Position numbers and translations under genes: made by a program. A stretch of DNA of 64,000 nt from Thermus altitudinis (GTDB lineage: Bacteria; Deinococcota; Deinococci; Deinococcales; Thermaceae), in the NCBI RefSeq assembly GCF_022760835.1, contig NZ_JAKTNQ010000005.1:26803-90802 (forward strand), in the 5' to 3' direction. Positions within the stretch are counted from its first letter, which is position 1. Each line of letters begins with the position of its first letter. Below, one piece after another: positions 41,546-49,297 of this stretch. The notes under the pieces are model-generated. The model saw only the letters and a list, made by a program, of their open reading frames with translations, was not told the origin of the DNA and ran no database searches.

Positions 41546-42456
41546 AGGGCGAACTCCTTGAGGAGGCCCTCGAGGTCCAAAGGCTCCTGCTGGCCCAAGG
41601 CGGGGTACACCTCGGGGTAGCGGGGGAGATAGGCCTTAAGGCGCTCCTCAAAGGTAGGCACCTCCGCCTGCCAAAAGACCCCTAGGGGAATCCGCTCCCC
41701 CCACTCCACCGCCTTCTCCTGGAACTGGGCCATCTTCCTGTCCAGCTCCTCCGGGGGAAGGCCCTCGGGAACATGGGGGTCATACCCCTCGTCCTGGAGC
41801 CTATACAGCCTGGGGGCAAACCACTCCTTGGTGTGGAGGTCGTTGTAGGTAGGGCAGGGCTGGAGCACGTGGAGGAAGGCCAGGCCCTTGTGGCTTAGCC
41901 CCTCCTTGATGAGCTCCTTCAGGCCCTTGACATCGTAGGCGTAGCCACGGGCGATCCAGGTGTACCCGGAGGCAAAGGCCAGTAGGAGGGGGTTGATGCG
42001 CCCCTGGGGGTTGGGCTTGGGCAGGCTCTTGGTCTTCTCCCCCAGGCCCAGGGTGGGGCCCGCCTGCCCTTTGGTCAGGCCGTAGACCTCGTTGTCGTAG
42101 AGGATATAGAGCATGTCCACGTTGCGGCGGCCCGCGGCCACGAAGTGCCCCGCCCCAATCCCCAAGCCGTCCCCATCCCCCCCCACCGCCACCACGGTGA
42201 GGTGGGGGTTGGCCAGCTTGGCCCCCTGGGCCACGGGGAGAACGCGGCCGTGGAGGGTATGGACCCCGTAGACATTGAGGTAGTGCGGGGTTTTGGCCGA
42301 GCAGCCGATCCCCGAGAAAATGGCCGTTTGGGAAGGATCCCGCTTCAGCTCAAAAAGGGCCATCTGCAGGGCGGAGAGGATGCCGTAGTCCCCGCAACCC
42401 GGGCACCAGTCCGGCTGCTTTTCCGCCTTGTAATCCGCCAGCTTAAGCTCCAGCAT
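41542..42456 (-). CDS. korB: 2-oxoacid:ferredoxin oxidoreductase, beta subunit
   Basis: 304 aa. It carries the thiamine diphosphate site: WCPGCGDYGIL (CxxC), GIGCSAKTPHY and the ThDP/Mg motif VGGDGDGLGIG with the following NEVYGLTKGQ. With the alpha/gamma subunit it oxidises a 2-oxoacid with CoA and reduces ferredoxin; 2-oxoglutarate is the usual substrate of this two-subunit type. ATG 42456 is chosen over an in-frame TTG because AAGGAG lies 7 bases upstream. It starts 2 bases after korA. Confidence 0.92.
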   Translation of the reverse strand: MLELKLADYKAEKQPDWCPGCGDYGILSALQMALFELKRDPSQTAIFSGIGCSAKTPHYLNVYGVHTLHGRVLPVAQGAKLANPHLTVVAVGGDGDGLGIGAGHFVAAGRRNVDMLYILYDNEVYGLTKGQAGPTLGLGEKTKSLPKPNPQGRINPLLLAFASGYTWIARGYAYDVKGLKELIKEGLSHKGLAFLHVLQPCPTYNDLHTKEWFAPRLYRLQDEGYDPHVPEGLPPEELDRKMAQFQEKAVEWGERIPLGVFWQAEVPTFEERLKAYLPRYPEVYPALGQQEPLDLEGLLKEFAL

Positions 42457-42458
42457 GG

Positions 42459-44312
42459 TCAAACTCCTTTCCTGAGCACCAAGCGCTCGGGGGCCCTACC
42501 CGCAAGCACCCCTTTCAAGGCCTCCACCACCTCGTCCAGGGTGATGGGGCGGCCGTTGTGCTTCGCCACGCGGTGATGCACCCTCTTCAGGGTTTCCTGC
42601 TGCACCAGGTCCGCCAGCTGCCCCGAGTAGTTGTGTTCCACCGTGACCAGCCTTTTCCCCTCCAGAAGGGGGCCGATCTGGGGGAAGGGCCAAAGGAGCC
42701 TGAGGTGCAGGTACCCCACCCCCGGGAGATGGTCCAGGGCCTCCAGAAGGGTGCCCTTCACCGTGCCCCAGCCCAGGACCAGGACCTCCCCGTCCCGAAA
42801 GAGGGTGTACTGGTCCTCGAGGGGAATCTCCCTACGGGCGGTCTCTAGCTTCTGCATGCGCTTTTCCATCTGGTATTCCCGCAGGGCCACGTCCTCGGTG
42901 ATGTGGCCTACGGGGTCGTGCTCGTCCGAGGTCATCCAGTAAAAGCCCCCGGGGGTACCGATGGGAATGAAGGGGGAAATCCCGTCTTCCGCGGGCCCAT
43001 ACCGCTCATAGGGGCCAAAGCCCTCGTGCCTGGGCCCAAGGCGCTTTTCCCCGTCCAGGGAAAGCACCCTTAACGCCTCCTTGGGAAGGCTTTGGGCCAT
43101 GGAGGCCAGGAACTTGTCCACCAGGTGCACCACCACCGTCTGGTAGCGCCAGGCCCAGGCCAGGGCCTTTTGCGCATCCAAGAAGGCGTCCTGGATGTCC
43201 CCTGAGGCCAAGACAATCCTGGGATACTCCCCGTGCCCACCCCGGATGGCGAACATCAAGTCCCCCTGCTCGGTGCGGGTGGGAAGGCCGGTACTGGGCC
43301 CGCCCCGCTGGTAGAGGGTTACCACCAAGGGGGCCTCAATCATGCCGGCAAACCCCATCCCCTCGGCCATGAGGCTGAAGCCAGGCCCGCTGGTGGCGGT
43401 GGCCGCCTTGGCCCCGGTGAGGGCGGCCCCCACGGCCATGGTCACCGCGGCCATCTCGTCCTCCGTCTGGACCACGGCCACGTCCGCCCCGGTAAAAGCG
43501 GTGTGGGCCTCGAGGTAAGTGGACTCGTCGGTGGCGGGGCTTATGGGGTAGTAGGTCTGGAAGCGAAGCCCCCCGGCCAGCTTCCCCAAAGCAGCCGCCT
43601 GGGCCCCGGTAAGGTAGACCCGGCCCGGCTCGTAGCCGTTCAGGTGGAGCTGGAAGGAAAGCTTGGGCATTTCCTCCCGGTAGACCGCCTGGGCCACCCG
43701 TTGGTTTAACTCCAACACCTTGCCCCTAAACTGGAGGGCCAGGGCCTCCAGCAGGGGGTCTAGGGGAAAGCCCAGGAAGTGGAGGCTGGCGGCCACGGCG
43801 ATGGTGTTCAGGGTGCGCCGGGCCTGCAAGGGGGGCACCCCCAGCTCCACCCCGATCCGGTCGGCCACCTCCTCGTAGGGATAAGGAAGCGGCTGAACCC
43901 CTGCCTCCACAAAGGCCGCAAGAAGGTCTTGGAGACTGGGATTGGCTTTACGAAAGCGTTCCGCCAGGGCATCGGCCACGCGGTGGTCCAGCATGGGTAG
44001 GCCCCGCACCGTGAGCCCTAGCACCTTGGGGTCGTAGAGCAAGACCCCTCCAGGCCGGACCTCGTCCAGGTGCCGGGCCAGGGTCTCCCCATCCAGGGCC
44101 ACCAGCATGTCCACCTTTTCGCGGAAGGCTCCCACCGGTTTTCGCCCTAGCCGCACGTCCAGATAGGAGTGCCGCCCCATGATGTTGGAGTGGTACTCCC
44201 GCTTGGTGGCCACCCACCAACCCCCCTTGGCCACGGCCCGGGCAAACAGGGTGGCCGCCGTCTCTATCCCGCCCCCTTGGGGGCCGCCCACGCGCCAGGT
44301 GAAGTCTTCCAT
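42459..44312 (-). CDS. korA: 2-oxoacid:ferredoxin oxidoreductase, gamma-alpha fusion subunit
   Basis: 617 aa from ATG 44312 (GAAGGAGGG upstream); a longer open frame upstream is not credible. The N-terminal gamma domain (about 1-190) starts WRVGGPQGGGIETAATLFAR. The alpha domain has GGLRFQTYYPISPATDEST and the TSGPGFSLMAEGMGFAGMIE block. The fused gamma-alpha plus separate beta layout is that of KorAB in aerobes such as Mycobacterium and of archaeal enzymes. No ferredoxin gene adjoins. It coexists here with the NAD-linked pyruvate dehydrogenase at 1-5 kb. Confidence 0.92.
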   Translation of the reverse strand: MEDFTWRVGGPQGGGIETAATLFARAVAKGGWWVATKREYHSNIMGRHSYLDVRLGRKPVGAFREKVDMLVALDGETLARHLDEVRPGGVLLYDPKVLGLTVRGLPMLDHRVADALAERFRKANPSLQDLLAAFVEAGVQPLPYPYEEVADRIGVELGVPPLQARRTLNTIAVAASLHFLGFPLDPLLEALALQFRGKVLELNQRVAQAVYREEMPKLSFQLHLNGYEPGRVYLTGAQAAALGKLAGGLRFQTYYPISPATDESTYLEAHTAFTGADVAVVQTEDEMAAVTMAVGAALTGAKAATATSGPGFSLMAEGMGFAGMIEAPLVVTLYQRGGPSTGLPTRTEQGDLMFAIRGGHGEYPRIVLASGDIQDAFLDAQKALAWAWRYQTVVVHLVDKFLASMAQSLPKEALRVLSLDGEKRLGPRHEGFGPYERYGPAEDGISPFIPIGTPGGFYWMTSDEHDPVGHITEDVALREYQMEKRMQKLETARREIPLEDQYTLFRDGEVLVLGWGTVKGTLLEALDHLPGVGYLHLRLLWPFPQIGPLLEGKRLVTVEHNYSGQLADLVQQETLKRVHHRVAKHNGRPITLDEVVEALKGVLAGRAPERLVLRKGV

Positions 44313-44385
44313 AAGCCCTCCTTCGCTCTTTGATACCCTACTCCTTAAGGGTGGTTCTTGGCTAGGGGCTTTTGCCCAAAGGGGG

Positions 44386-44880
44386 CTACTCCTCCTGGTC
44401 CGCCTGGTGGAGCCTCCGGCCCCAGAGGCTTTGCGGGCGGTGGTGCTCCAGGACCAGGGCCCGCACCTGGGGATCCCGGATGCGCTCCGCCGCGTACAGG
44501 GGGTGGTGGCGACGCACCTGGAAGGCGCCCCAAAACCCCCGCCGCAAAGGGTAGGGGGGTACGTTGGGCGCATAAAGCCCGGTGAGGATGCGCTCCAGGG
44601 GGCGGTAGGGCCTCAGGGCCTTTCCCGCATCGTGAAGGAGCGCCGCCCGGATGACGAAGGCGGGGGCGTCGGGGTGGTCCTTAAGGAGCCTTTTGGCCAC
44701 CCGGACCGCATGGGCCCTATCCCGGGGGTCCATGGCCAGGTACAGGGTGCGCTCCTCCCCCTGCAAAAAGGCCAGGGCAAAGGCATCGTCCCGCCCTTCC
44801 CCTTGGGGGAAAAAGGCCCAGAAGAGGCGCCAAAGCCTCTTTGGCCAGCTGCGAAGCGCAAGGGGCTTTCCGCTAGGCAA
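44386..44880 (-). CDS. HD-domain phosphohydrolase-like protein
   Basis: 164 aa from a TTG at 44880, 4 bases after the csoR stop. The HD motif is IRAALLHDAGKALRPY. A first helical part has HAVRVAKRLLKDHPD, and the later ALVLEHHRPQS adds a second His pair, so a two-metal phosphohydrolase site is likely. The substrate is unknown. Co-transcribed with the CsoR-family gene. The weak start codon suggests low expression. Confidence 0.72.
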   Translation of the reverse strand: MPSGKPLALRSWPKRLWRLFWAFFPQGEGRDDAFALAFLQGEERTLYLAMDPRDRAHAVRVAKRLLKDHPDAPAFVIRAALLHDAGKALRPYRPLERILTGLYAPNVPPYPLRRGFWGAFQVRRHHPLYAAERIRDPQVRALVLEHHRPQSLWGRRLHQADQEE

Positions 44881-44884
44881 GGGG

Positions 44885-45166
44885 CTAGATGAACTTCTTC
44901 AGCATGGTGGCGATTTCCTCGGGCTTTTTGGGATCCACCTTGCCCTCGGAAACCTCGGCGGCACACACGTTTAAGAACTCCTCTAAAATAAGTGTGGCCG
45001 CCGCCTCCATGGCCTTTTTGGTGGCGGTCATCTGGGTGAGGACCTCGTCACAGGGGCGCCCTTCGGCCACCATCTTCTGCAAACCCCGCACCTGGCCTTC
45101 TATACGCCGTAGCCGCTTGAGGATGTTCTCCACGGTCTCTTGCCCGAGCTCGGTGGTCTTGGTCAT
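44885..45166 (-). CDS. CsoR/RcnR-family repressor lacking the copper-ligand histidine
   Basis: 93 aa all-helical repressor of the DUF156 family. The helix 1 region is ILKRLRRIEGQVRGLQKMV. The CsoR copper site is Cys-His-Cys with spacings 25 and 4; here the positions are Cys39, Phe64 and Cys68. Loss of the His argues against Cu(I) sensing and resembles persulfide-sensing CstR, which keeps only the two cysteines. TATAAT at 45173-45178 (minus strand) is 6 bases from the ATG, so the message is leaderless, and the promoter lies over the end of dnaX. No copper or sulfur gene adjoins. Confidence 0.88.
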   Translation of the reverse strand: MTKTTELGQETVENILKRLRRIEGQVRGLQKMVAEGRPCDEVLTQMTATKKAMEAAATLILEEFLNVCAAEVSEGKVDPKKPEEIATMLKKFI

Positions 45167-45172
45167 GGGGGC

Positions 45173-45178
45173 ATTATA
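45173..45178 (-). promoter_or_regulatory. Leaderless csoR promoter inside the dnaX stop region
   Basis: Minus-strand TATAAT, 6 bases before the ATG. It is flanked by G5 (45167-45171) and C5 (45187-45191) tracts, the G/C-tract-flanked AT layout typical of CsoR/RcnR operators, suggesting autorepression. Confidence 0.6.
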
Positions 45179-47003
45179 TACCAGTACCCCCTATGTCGTC
45201 TTCGCTCACGGGTTCCTCGGCCTCGGGAGGCCTGGGCCTGCGCACCCAAAGGAGCCGCGCCCCCAGGAGACGGGTGATCTCCGCCAGGCGTTGGTTGGGA
45301 TCCTCAGGAGGCCTGGGGGGTTCCTCCGCCGGGGCATCGGGTCCGAAAGGGACCGGCCGGCCGGGCCAAGGGGCTTGGGCAGCAGGCAGCCTTTCGGCAG
45401 GCTCGGGCCAGGCCTCCCTCGGCTTCTCCTCCCCTTCCGGCAGGGCTTGGGCGGAGGGCTCGGAGGCCTTAGGCTCTTCGGCCGGCCCACCCTGGGTGGG
45501 TTTCTCCCCAGGCAATGGCCGGTTTCGGGAAAGGGGCCTAGGGTTTAGGCTTTTTTTTTCCAGGAGGAAGACCACCTCTTCCACCCCGAAGTGGGCCCGT
45601 ATCAGGGGGAGGAAGGAGGCCTTTTGCTCCTCGGCCCGCTTGTGGTGGAAGGCCTTGCTCTCGGGAAAGCGGAGCACAAGGCGCCCCTCTTCCAGACTTG
45701 GCCGGGCCTCGCGGAGGAAGGCCCTTAGGGTGGGCTTCAGGGCCTCGAGGAAGGCCCTCCACCTCCCGGCCTGATCCCCCTCCTCCCCCCCGGGGGGACC
45801 CGCCTCCTTGAGGCTCGGCGGCGCCAAGGGCTGGGTGGGGTGGAACTCGGGCAGGTCTTCCCCGGAGGCCGCGGGCTCACGCCGAGGCGTTGGCCCCTCG
45901 GGCACAAGAGCCCCCACCTGGGCCGCTTCCCCCGCAGGAAGGCCCGCCGCGGGCCGGACCACCCCCACAGCTCGCCCGGAGGGGAAAACCCTTGCCGCCT
46001 GCAGCAGGGCCGCCTCCAGGGCCAGGAGGTCCGAGCGCTTGGAAAGGCGCTCCATGGCCTCGTCCAAGGCGGTGAGGGCCCCCAGCAGGGCCTCGGGAGG
46101 GGCTTCCATCCCCTCTCCCGGCAGGCCGTAGGCCGCGTACAGGGCCTCCCGCATCACCTCCATAAGCCCCCCCACCAGGCTTCTCGGGGCAAAGCCCTGG
46201 GCGTAAAGCCCCCTGGCCTCGGAGAGCACCTCCTTGAGGTCCCCCCGGACCAGCCCCCGGGCCAGGCGGGAAAGGGCCTCCTTGGGCGGAAGGCCCAAGG
46301 CCTCCTCCACCCGCTTCCGGGTCAGGGGGCCCTCCAGGAGGAGCAGGCGGTCCAGGAGGCTTTCCGCATCCCTAAGCGCCCCGTCCGCCAGCCGGGCCAC
46401 CAGGAGGAGGGCCTCCTCCTCCGCCTCCCTACCCATCTCCTGGAGGACGCGCCGGAGCTTGGAGGCGATCTCCTCCTCGGTGAGGCGGCGGAAGCGGTAG
46501 TGCTGGGTGCGGGAGAGGATGGTGGGGGGCATCCTCTCCGGCTCGGTGGTGGCGAAGACGAAAAGGACGTGGGGTGGAGGCTCCTCCAGGGTCTTCAAGA
46601 GGGCGTTGAAGGCGCTTTTGGAGAGCATATGGGCCTCGTCCAGGATGAAGACCTTCTTGGGGGCGGAAAGGGGAGCCAGAAGCACCTTCTCCCTTAACTC
46701 CCGCACGTCCTCCACCGAGTTGTTGCTGGCGGCGTCGATCTCCACCACATCGGGATGGGCCCCTCTTTGCACCGCCTGGCAGTGCGGGCAGACCCCGCAA
46801 GGGCGCACCTCCCCCTGGCACCCCACGGCCATGGCCAGAAGCCTGGCGGTGGTGGTCTTCCCCACCCCTCGAGGGCCCGAGAAGAGGTAAGCATGGGCCA
46901 AGCGCCCTTCCCCTATGGCCCGCATGAGGGGTTCCTTCACCTGCTCCTGGCCCACCACCTCCTGAAAGGTGAGGGGGCGGAGCTTGCGGTAGAGGGCGCT
47001 CAC
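45174..47003 (-). CDS. dnaX: DNA polymerase III tau/gamma subunit
   Basis: 609 aa (tau) from a GTG at 47003. AAA+ clamp loader: Walker A SGPRGVGKTTTARLL, a zinc module with CxxC (CGVCPHC), Walker B VFILDEAHML, and sensor and SRTQHYRFRRL regions. The sequence at 45551-45559 is a run of nine A residues on the coding strand. Losing one A shifts the reading to GCC-TAA, giving a 485-residue gamma form. This matches the transcriptional slippage known in T. thermophilus dnaX. TATACT (47011-47016, minus strand) is 7 bases before the GTG. Confidence 0.96.
   Translation of the reverse strand: MSALYRKLRPLTFQEVVGQEQVKEPLMRAIGEGRLAHAYLFSGPRGVGKTTTARLLAMAVGCQGEVRPCGVCPHCQAVQRGAHPDVVEIDAASNNSVEDVRELREKVLLAPLSAPKKVFILDEAHMLSKSAFNALLKTLEEPPPHVLFVFATTEPERMPPTILSRTQHYRFRRLTEEEIASKLRRVLQEMGREAEEEALLLVARLADGALRDAESLLDRLLLLEGPLTRKRVEEALGLPPKEALSRLARGLVRGDLKEVLSEARGLYAQGFAPRSLVGGLMEVMREALYAAYGLPGEGMEAPPEALLGALTALDEAMERLSKRSDLLALEAALLQAARVFPSGRAVGVVRPAAGLPAGEAAQVGALVPEGPTPRREPAASGEDLPEFHPTQPLAPPSLKEAGPPGGEEGDQAGRWRAFLEALKPTLRAFLREARPSLEEGRLVLRFPESKAFHHKRAEEQKASFLPLIRAHFGVEEVVFLLEKKSLNPRPLSRNRPLPGEKPTQGGPAEEPKASEPSAQALPEGEEKPREAWPEPAERLPAAQAPWPGRPVPFGPDAPAEEPPRPPEDPNQRLAEITRLLGARLLWVRRPRPPEAEEPVSEDDIGGTGI
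45551..45559 (-). promoter_or_regulatory. A9 slippery run of dnaX (tau/gamma switch)
   Basis: Nine consecutive A on the coding strand after Glu482. In frame it reads Glu-Lys-Lys-Ser. With one A fewer it reads Glu-Lys-Lys-Ala-stop. Known in Thermus as a site of RNA polymerase slippage. Confidence 0.85.
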
Positions 47004-47009
47004 AATGGC

Positions 47010-47016
47010 TAGTATA
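47010..47016. promoter_or_regulatory. Overlapping divergent -10 elements of dnaX and the 47024 gene
   Basis: TAGTATA on plus reads TATACTA on minus. TAGTAT serves the plus gene (GTG 47024) and TATACT serves dnaX (GTG 47003), both at leaderless distance. Confidence 0.55.
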
Positions 47017-47023
47017 GGGCTTG

Positions 47024-47512
47024 GTGCGGAGCTTTCTCTCCTTCCACGTGGCGGCCCCTTGGGAAGAGGTGCAGGCCTGGGCCCAGGGGCAAACCAAGGG
47101 GGCGGGGGTCTTTCTGGTCCCGGACCCCCCCTGGGTGAGCCTGTACCACGAGGCCCTCGAGGCCCAGGAAGACCCCCAGGCCATCCGGGCCTTCCTCCAA
47201 GAGCTCTCCCACCTGGGAAGGGCCCTGGCCTTCCTGGTCGTGGCCGAGGAGGAGCTTCTTTTCCTCCTTGCGGAAAAGGGGGAGATTAAGGCCCAACTGG
47301 CCCAGGGGGCGGAGCTGGGGCCCAGGCTCCAAGCCCCTGCGGACCTCAAGCCCCTGCTGGAGAAAGCCGCCTCCATGCCCCCCCTGAGCGCGGTCCAGGC
47401 CCTGGCCACCCACTTTGGCCTCCACCCCGACCACGCGGCCTTGGGCTTTTTGGACCTGTTGGAGGCCGAGGAAGAGGGAGGCCTGCCGGAGGAGGTGGTC
47501 TACCTTGAGTGA
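47024..47512 (+). CDS. Conserved-looking protein of unknown function
   Basis: 162 aa from GTG 47024 (a TTG one codon earlier is possible). No known motif seen. It is soluble, acidic and Ala/Leu/Glu-rich, with several predicted helices (for example HEALEAQEDPQAIRAFLQEL) and no cysteine. Its stop overlaps the argB-like start by 8 bases, so the two are coupled. It is divergent from dnaX with only 20 bases between start codons. Confidence 0.7.
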   Translation: MRSFLSFHVAAPWEEVQAWAQGQTKGAGVFLVPDPPWVSLYHEALEAQEDPQAIRAFLQELSHLGRALAFLVVAEEELLFLLAEKGEIKAQLAQGAELGPRLQAPADLKPLLEKAASMPPLSAVQALATHFGLHPDHAALGFLDLLEAEEEGGLPEEVVYLE

Positions 47513-48251
47513 ACCCTTGTTGGTGAAGGTGGGCGGAAGCCTACGGGGTGCCGAAACCCTCCTAGACGAGCTTGCGGGCTACCCAGGCCCCCTGGTGCTG
47601 GTACACGGGGGTGGGCCGGAGATCGGGGCCTGGCTTTCCCGCCTGGGCCTGGAAAGCCGCTTTGAGGGGGGCCTGAGGGTAACGCCTCCTGAGCACATGG
47701 AGGTGGTGGAAATGAGCCTTTGCCTCACGGGAAAGCGCCTGGCGGAGGGCCTTTCCCGAAGGGGAAAAAGGGCGCTTTCCCTTTCCGGGCGGGATACCCT
47801 TTGCCTAAAGGGGAGGGCCCTAGCCCACCTGGGCCGGGTGGGGGAGGTGGTGGGGGTGGAGGTGGGCGTGCTCCTGGACCTCGTGGAACGGGGCTACACC
47901 CCCCTCCTGGCCCCCATCGCCCTGGACGAGGCAGGCCCCTTAAACGTCAACGCCGACACCGCCGCGGGGGCGGTGGCTGGGGCCTTAGGGTGGCCCGTCC
48001 TTTTCCTCACGGACGTGCCCGGGGTCCTCCAGGACCCCCAGGACCCCAAAAGCCGCCTGCCCCGCCTCACGCCGAAGGAGGTGGAGGAACTCAAGGCCTC
48101 TGGGGTGATCCAAGGAGGCATGATCCCCAAGGTGGAGGCGGCCTTGAACGCCCTTAAGGCCGGGGCTCCCTGGGCGGCCATTGCCCGGGGGGAAAGGGGG
48201 GTACTGGAGGGCGTCCTAAAGGGGGTGTGGGGAACCCGCTTTACCCTTTAG
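47505..48251 (+). CDS. argB: Acetylglutamate kinase-like amino-acid kinase
   Basis: 248 aa from TTG 47505 (other TTG/GTG codons follow closely). It has the amino-acid kinase fold: VKVGGSLRGAETLL at the N-terminus, the VLVHGGGPEIGAWL loop, LNVNADTAAGAVAGALG and the LFLTDVPGVLQDP region, then GMIPKVEAALNAL. These are ArgB/LysZ signatures. Thermus uses both acetylglutamate kinase and the LysW-dependent LysZ, and sequence alone does not fully separate them; no lysW or other lysine genes adjoin, so ArgB is preferred. It overlaps the convergent gene by 11 bases. Confidence 0.8.
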   Translation: MSEPLLVKVGGSLRGAETLLDELAGYPGPLVLVHGGGPEIGAWLSRLGLESRFEGGLRVTPPEHMEVVEMSLCLTGKRLAEGLSRRGKRALSLSGRDTLCLKGRALAHLGRVGEVVGVEVGVLLDLVERGYTPLLAPIALDEAGPLNVNADTAAGAVAGALGWPVLFLTDVPGVLQDPQDPKSRLPRLTPKEVEELKASGVIQGGMIPKVEAALNALKAGAPWAAIARGERGVLEGVLKGVWGTRFTL

Positions 48252-48744
48252 CCAAGAGCTCCAAAAAGGCCCGGAGGAAGCCGGGGAGATCCTTGGGCCC
48301 CTGGGCGGTTACCAGGTTTCCGTCCACCACCACCCCGGCCTCCTGGTAAAGCCCCCCGGCGTTTTCCAGGTCGTGACGGATGGAGGCAAACCCCGTGACC
48401 CTTCGCCCGCGCACCAGTCCGGCGCTGATCAAAACCCAGCCCGCATGGCAGATGGCCCCGATGGGCCTGCCCTCTTCCGCCACCCTTCGCACCAAGGCAA
48501 GGACCTCGGGGCTTCGCCGCAGGTAATCGGGGGCAAAGCCCCCGGGGATAAGGAGGCCCACCACCTCCCCTACCTCCCGGGCTGCCACCTCCGCCTTCCA
48601 GGCAAAGCCGGACTTGGCCCTGTACTCCCGGGCGTCGGGCCCGATGACCAAAGGGGTGTAGCCCGCCTCCTGGACCCGGTAGTAGGGGTAGAGGAACTCC
48701 CGCTCGTCAAAGAGATCGGCCAAAAGGATGCCCACTCGCCTCAC
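48241..48744 (-). CDS. DJ-1/PfpI family protein
   Basis: 167 aa. The class-I glutamine-amidotransferase-like fold has the nucleophile elbow GAICHAGWVLISAGL with its Cys and the adjacent His of PfpI-type proteins. GLLIPGGFAPDYLR is the glycine loop. Members are proteases, glyoxalases/deglycases or chaperones; the activity here is open. Last gene of the long minus-strand operon, overlapping the Nudix gene by 38 bases. Confidence 0.85.
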   Translation of the reverse strand: MRRVGILLADLFDEREFLYPYYRVQEAGYTPLVIGPDAREYRAKSGFAWKAEVAAREVGEVVGLLIPGGFAPDYLRRSPEVLALVRRVAEEGRPIGAICHAGWVLISAGLVRGRRVTGFASIRHDLENAGGLYQEAGVVVDGNLVTAQGPKDLPGFLRAFLELLAKG

Positions 48745-49297
48745 GCCACACCTCCAGGAACTCCTTAAGGATATTTCCGGTCACCCCCCAGATGTCCACC
48801 CCTCGCCAGGGAAAGTGCCAAACGGTCCGGCCCTGGCGCACCTCGCTCCAGGGGGTTATCCCCAGGAGCTCCTCCACTGGGACCAAGAAGGCCTCGGCCA
48901 CCTCGAGGGGGTTAGGGCGTAAGGGAGGAAGGTCTTCCCGGAAGACCACCACCGGCTGGACCAAGAAACCCTGGGGGGAAAACCCTGGGGAAAGGTAGCC
49001 CAAGGCCTCCAGCCCCCCTAGCCCCACCTCTTCCGCCGCCTCCCGCAAGGCGGCCTCCAGGGGGGTTTCCCCTGGCTCCACCACCCCTCCGGGGAAGCTC
49101 ACCTGGCCGGCGTGGGTGGGCAGGTGGGGGCTACGCAGGGTGAAAAGGAGACTCTCCCCCAGGAGGGGCACGGCCACCGCCGCCAAACGAAAGCCCGGAG
49201 GAAGGGCTAGCCCTCCCGGCAGGCTTTGTGGGAGCGCCGCCTTAAGGCGGTCTCGGGGTCCAGGCCCCGTTTGGCGAAAAGCCCCACCAGGTTCCAA
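48707..49297 (-). CDS. Nudix hydrolase, CoA pyrophosphatase type
   Basis: 196 aa from TTG 49297, supported by GAGGAGG 4 bases upstream. The Nudix box is GGVVEPGETPLEAALREAAE followed by EVG. The preceding LLFTLRSPHLPTHAGQVSFP is the extra motif of the CoA diphosphatase (NudL/YeaB) subgroup. It probably hydrolyses CoA or related thioesters to 4'-phosphopantetheine and 3',5'-ADP. It overlaps mazG by 91 bases, unusually long; a start after the mazG stop would truncate the N-terminal strand. Confidence 0.85.
   Translation of the reverse strand: MEPGGAFRQTGPGPRDRLKAALPQSLPGGLALPPGFRLAAVAVPLLGESLLFTLRSPHLPTHAGQVSFPGGVVEPGETPLEAALREAAEEVGLGGLEALGYLSPGFSPQGFLVQPVVVFREDLPPLRPNPLEVAEAFLVPVEELLGITPWSEVRQGRTVWHFPWRGVDIWGVTGNILKEFLEVWREASGHPFGRSL

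Noticed and set aside
44313..44573. Upstream extension of korA to 704 aa
   Set aside because: Low-complexity reading opposite other frames; ATG 44312 has a strong ribosome site and begins the conserved gamma domain.
45551..45559. A9 run in dnaX as a sequencing error
   Set aside because: The frame is intact through the run and the alternative product matches the known Thermus mechanism.
49207..49260. Frameshift at the end of mazG
   Set aside because: The shortened C-terminus still reads as a plausible helix and the overlapping Nudix gene explains the base pattern; no clear continuation in another frame.
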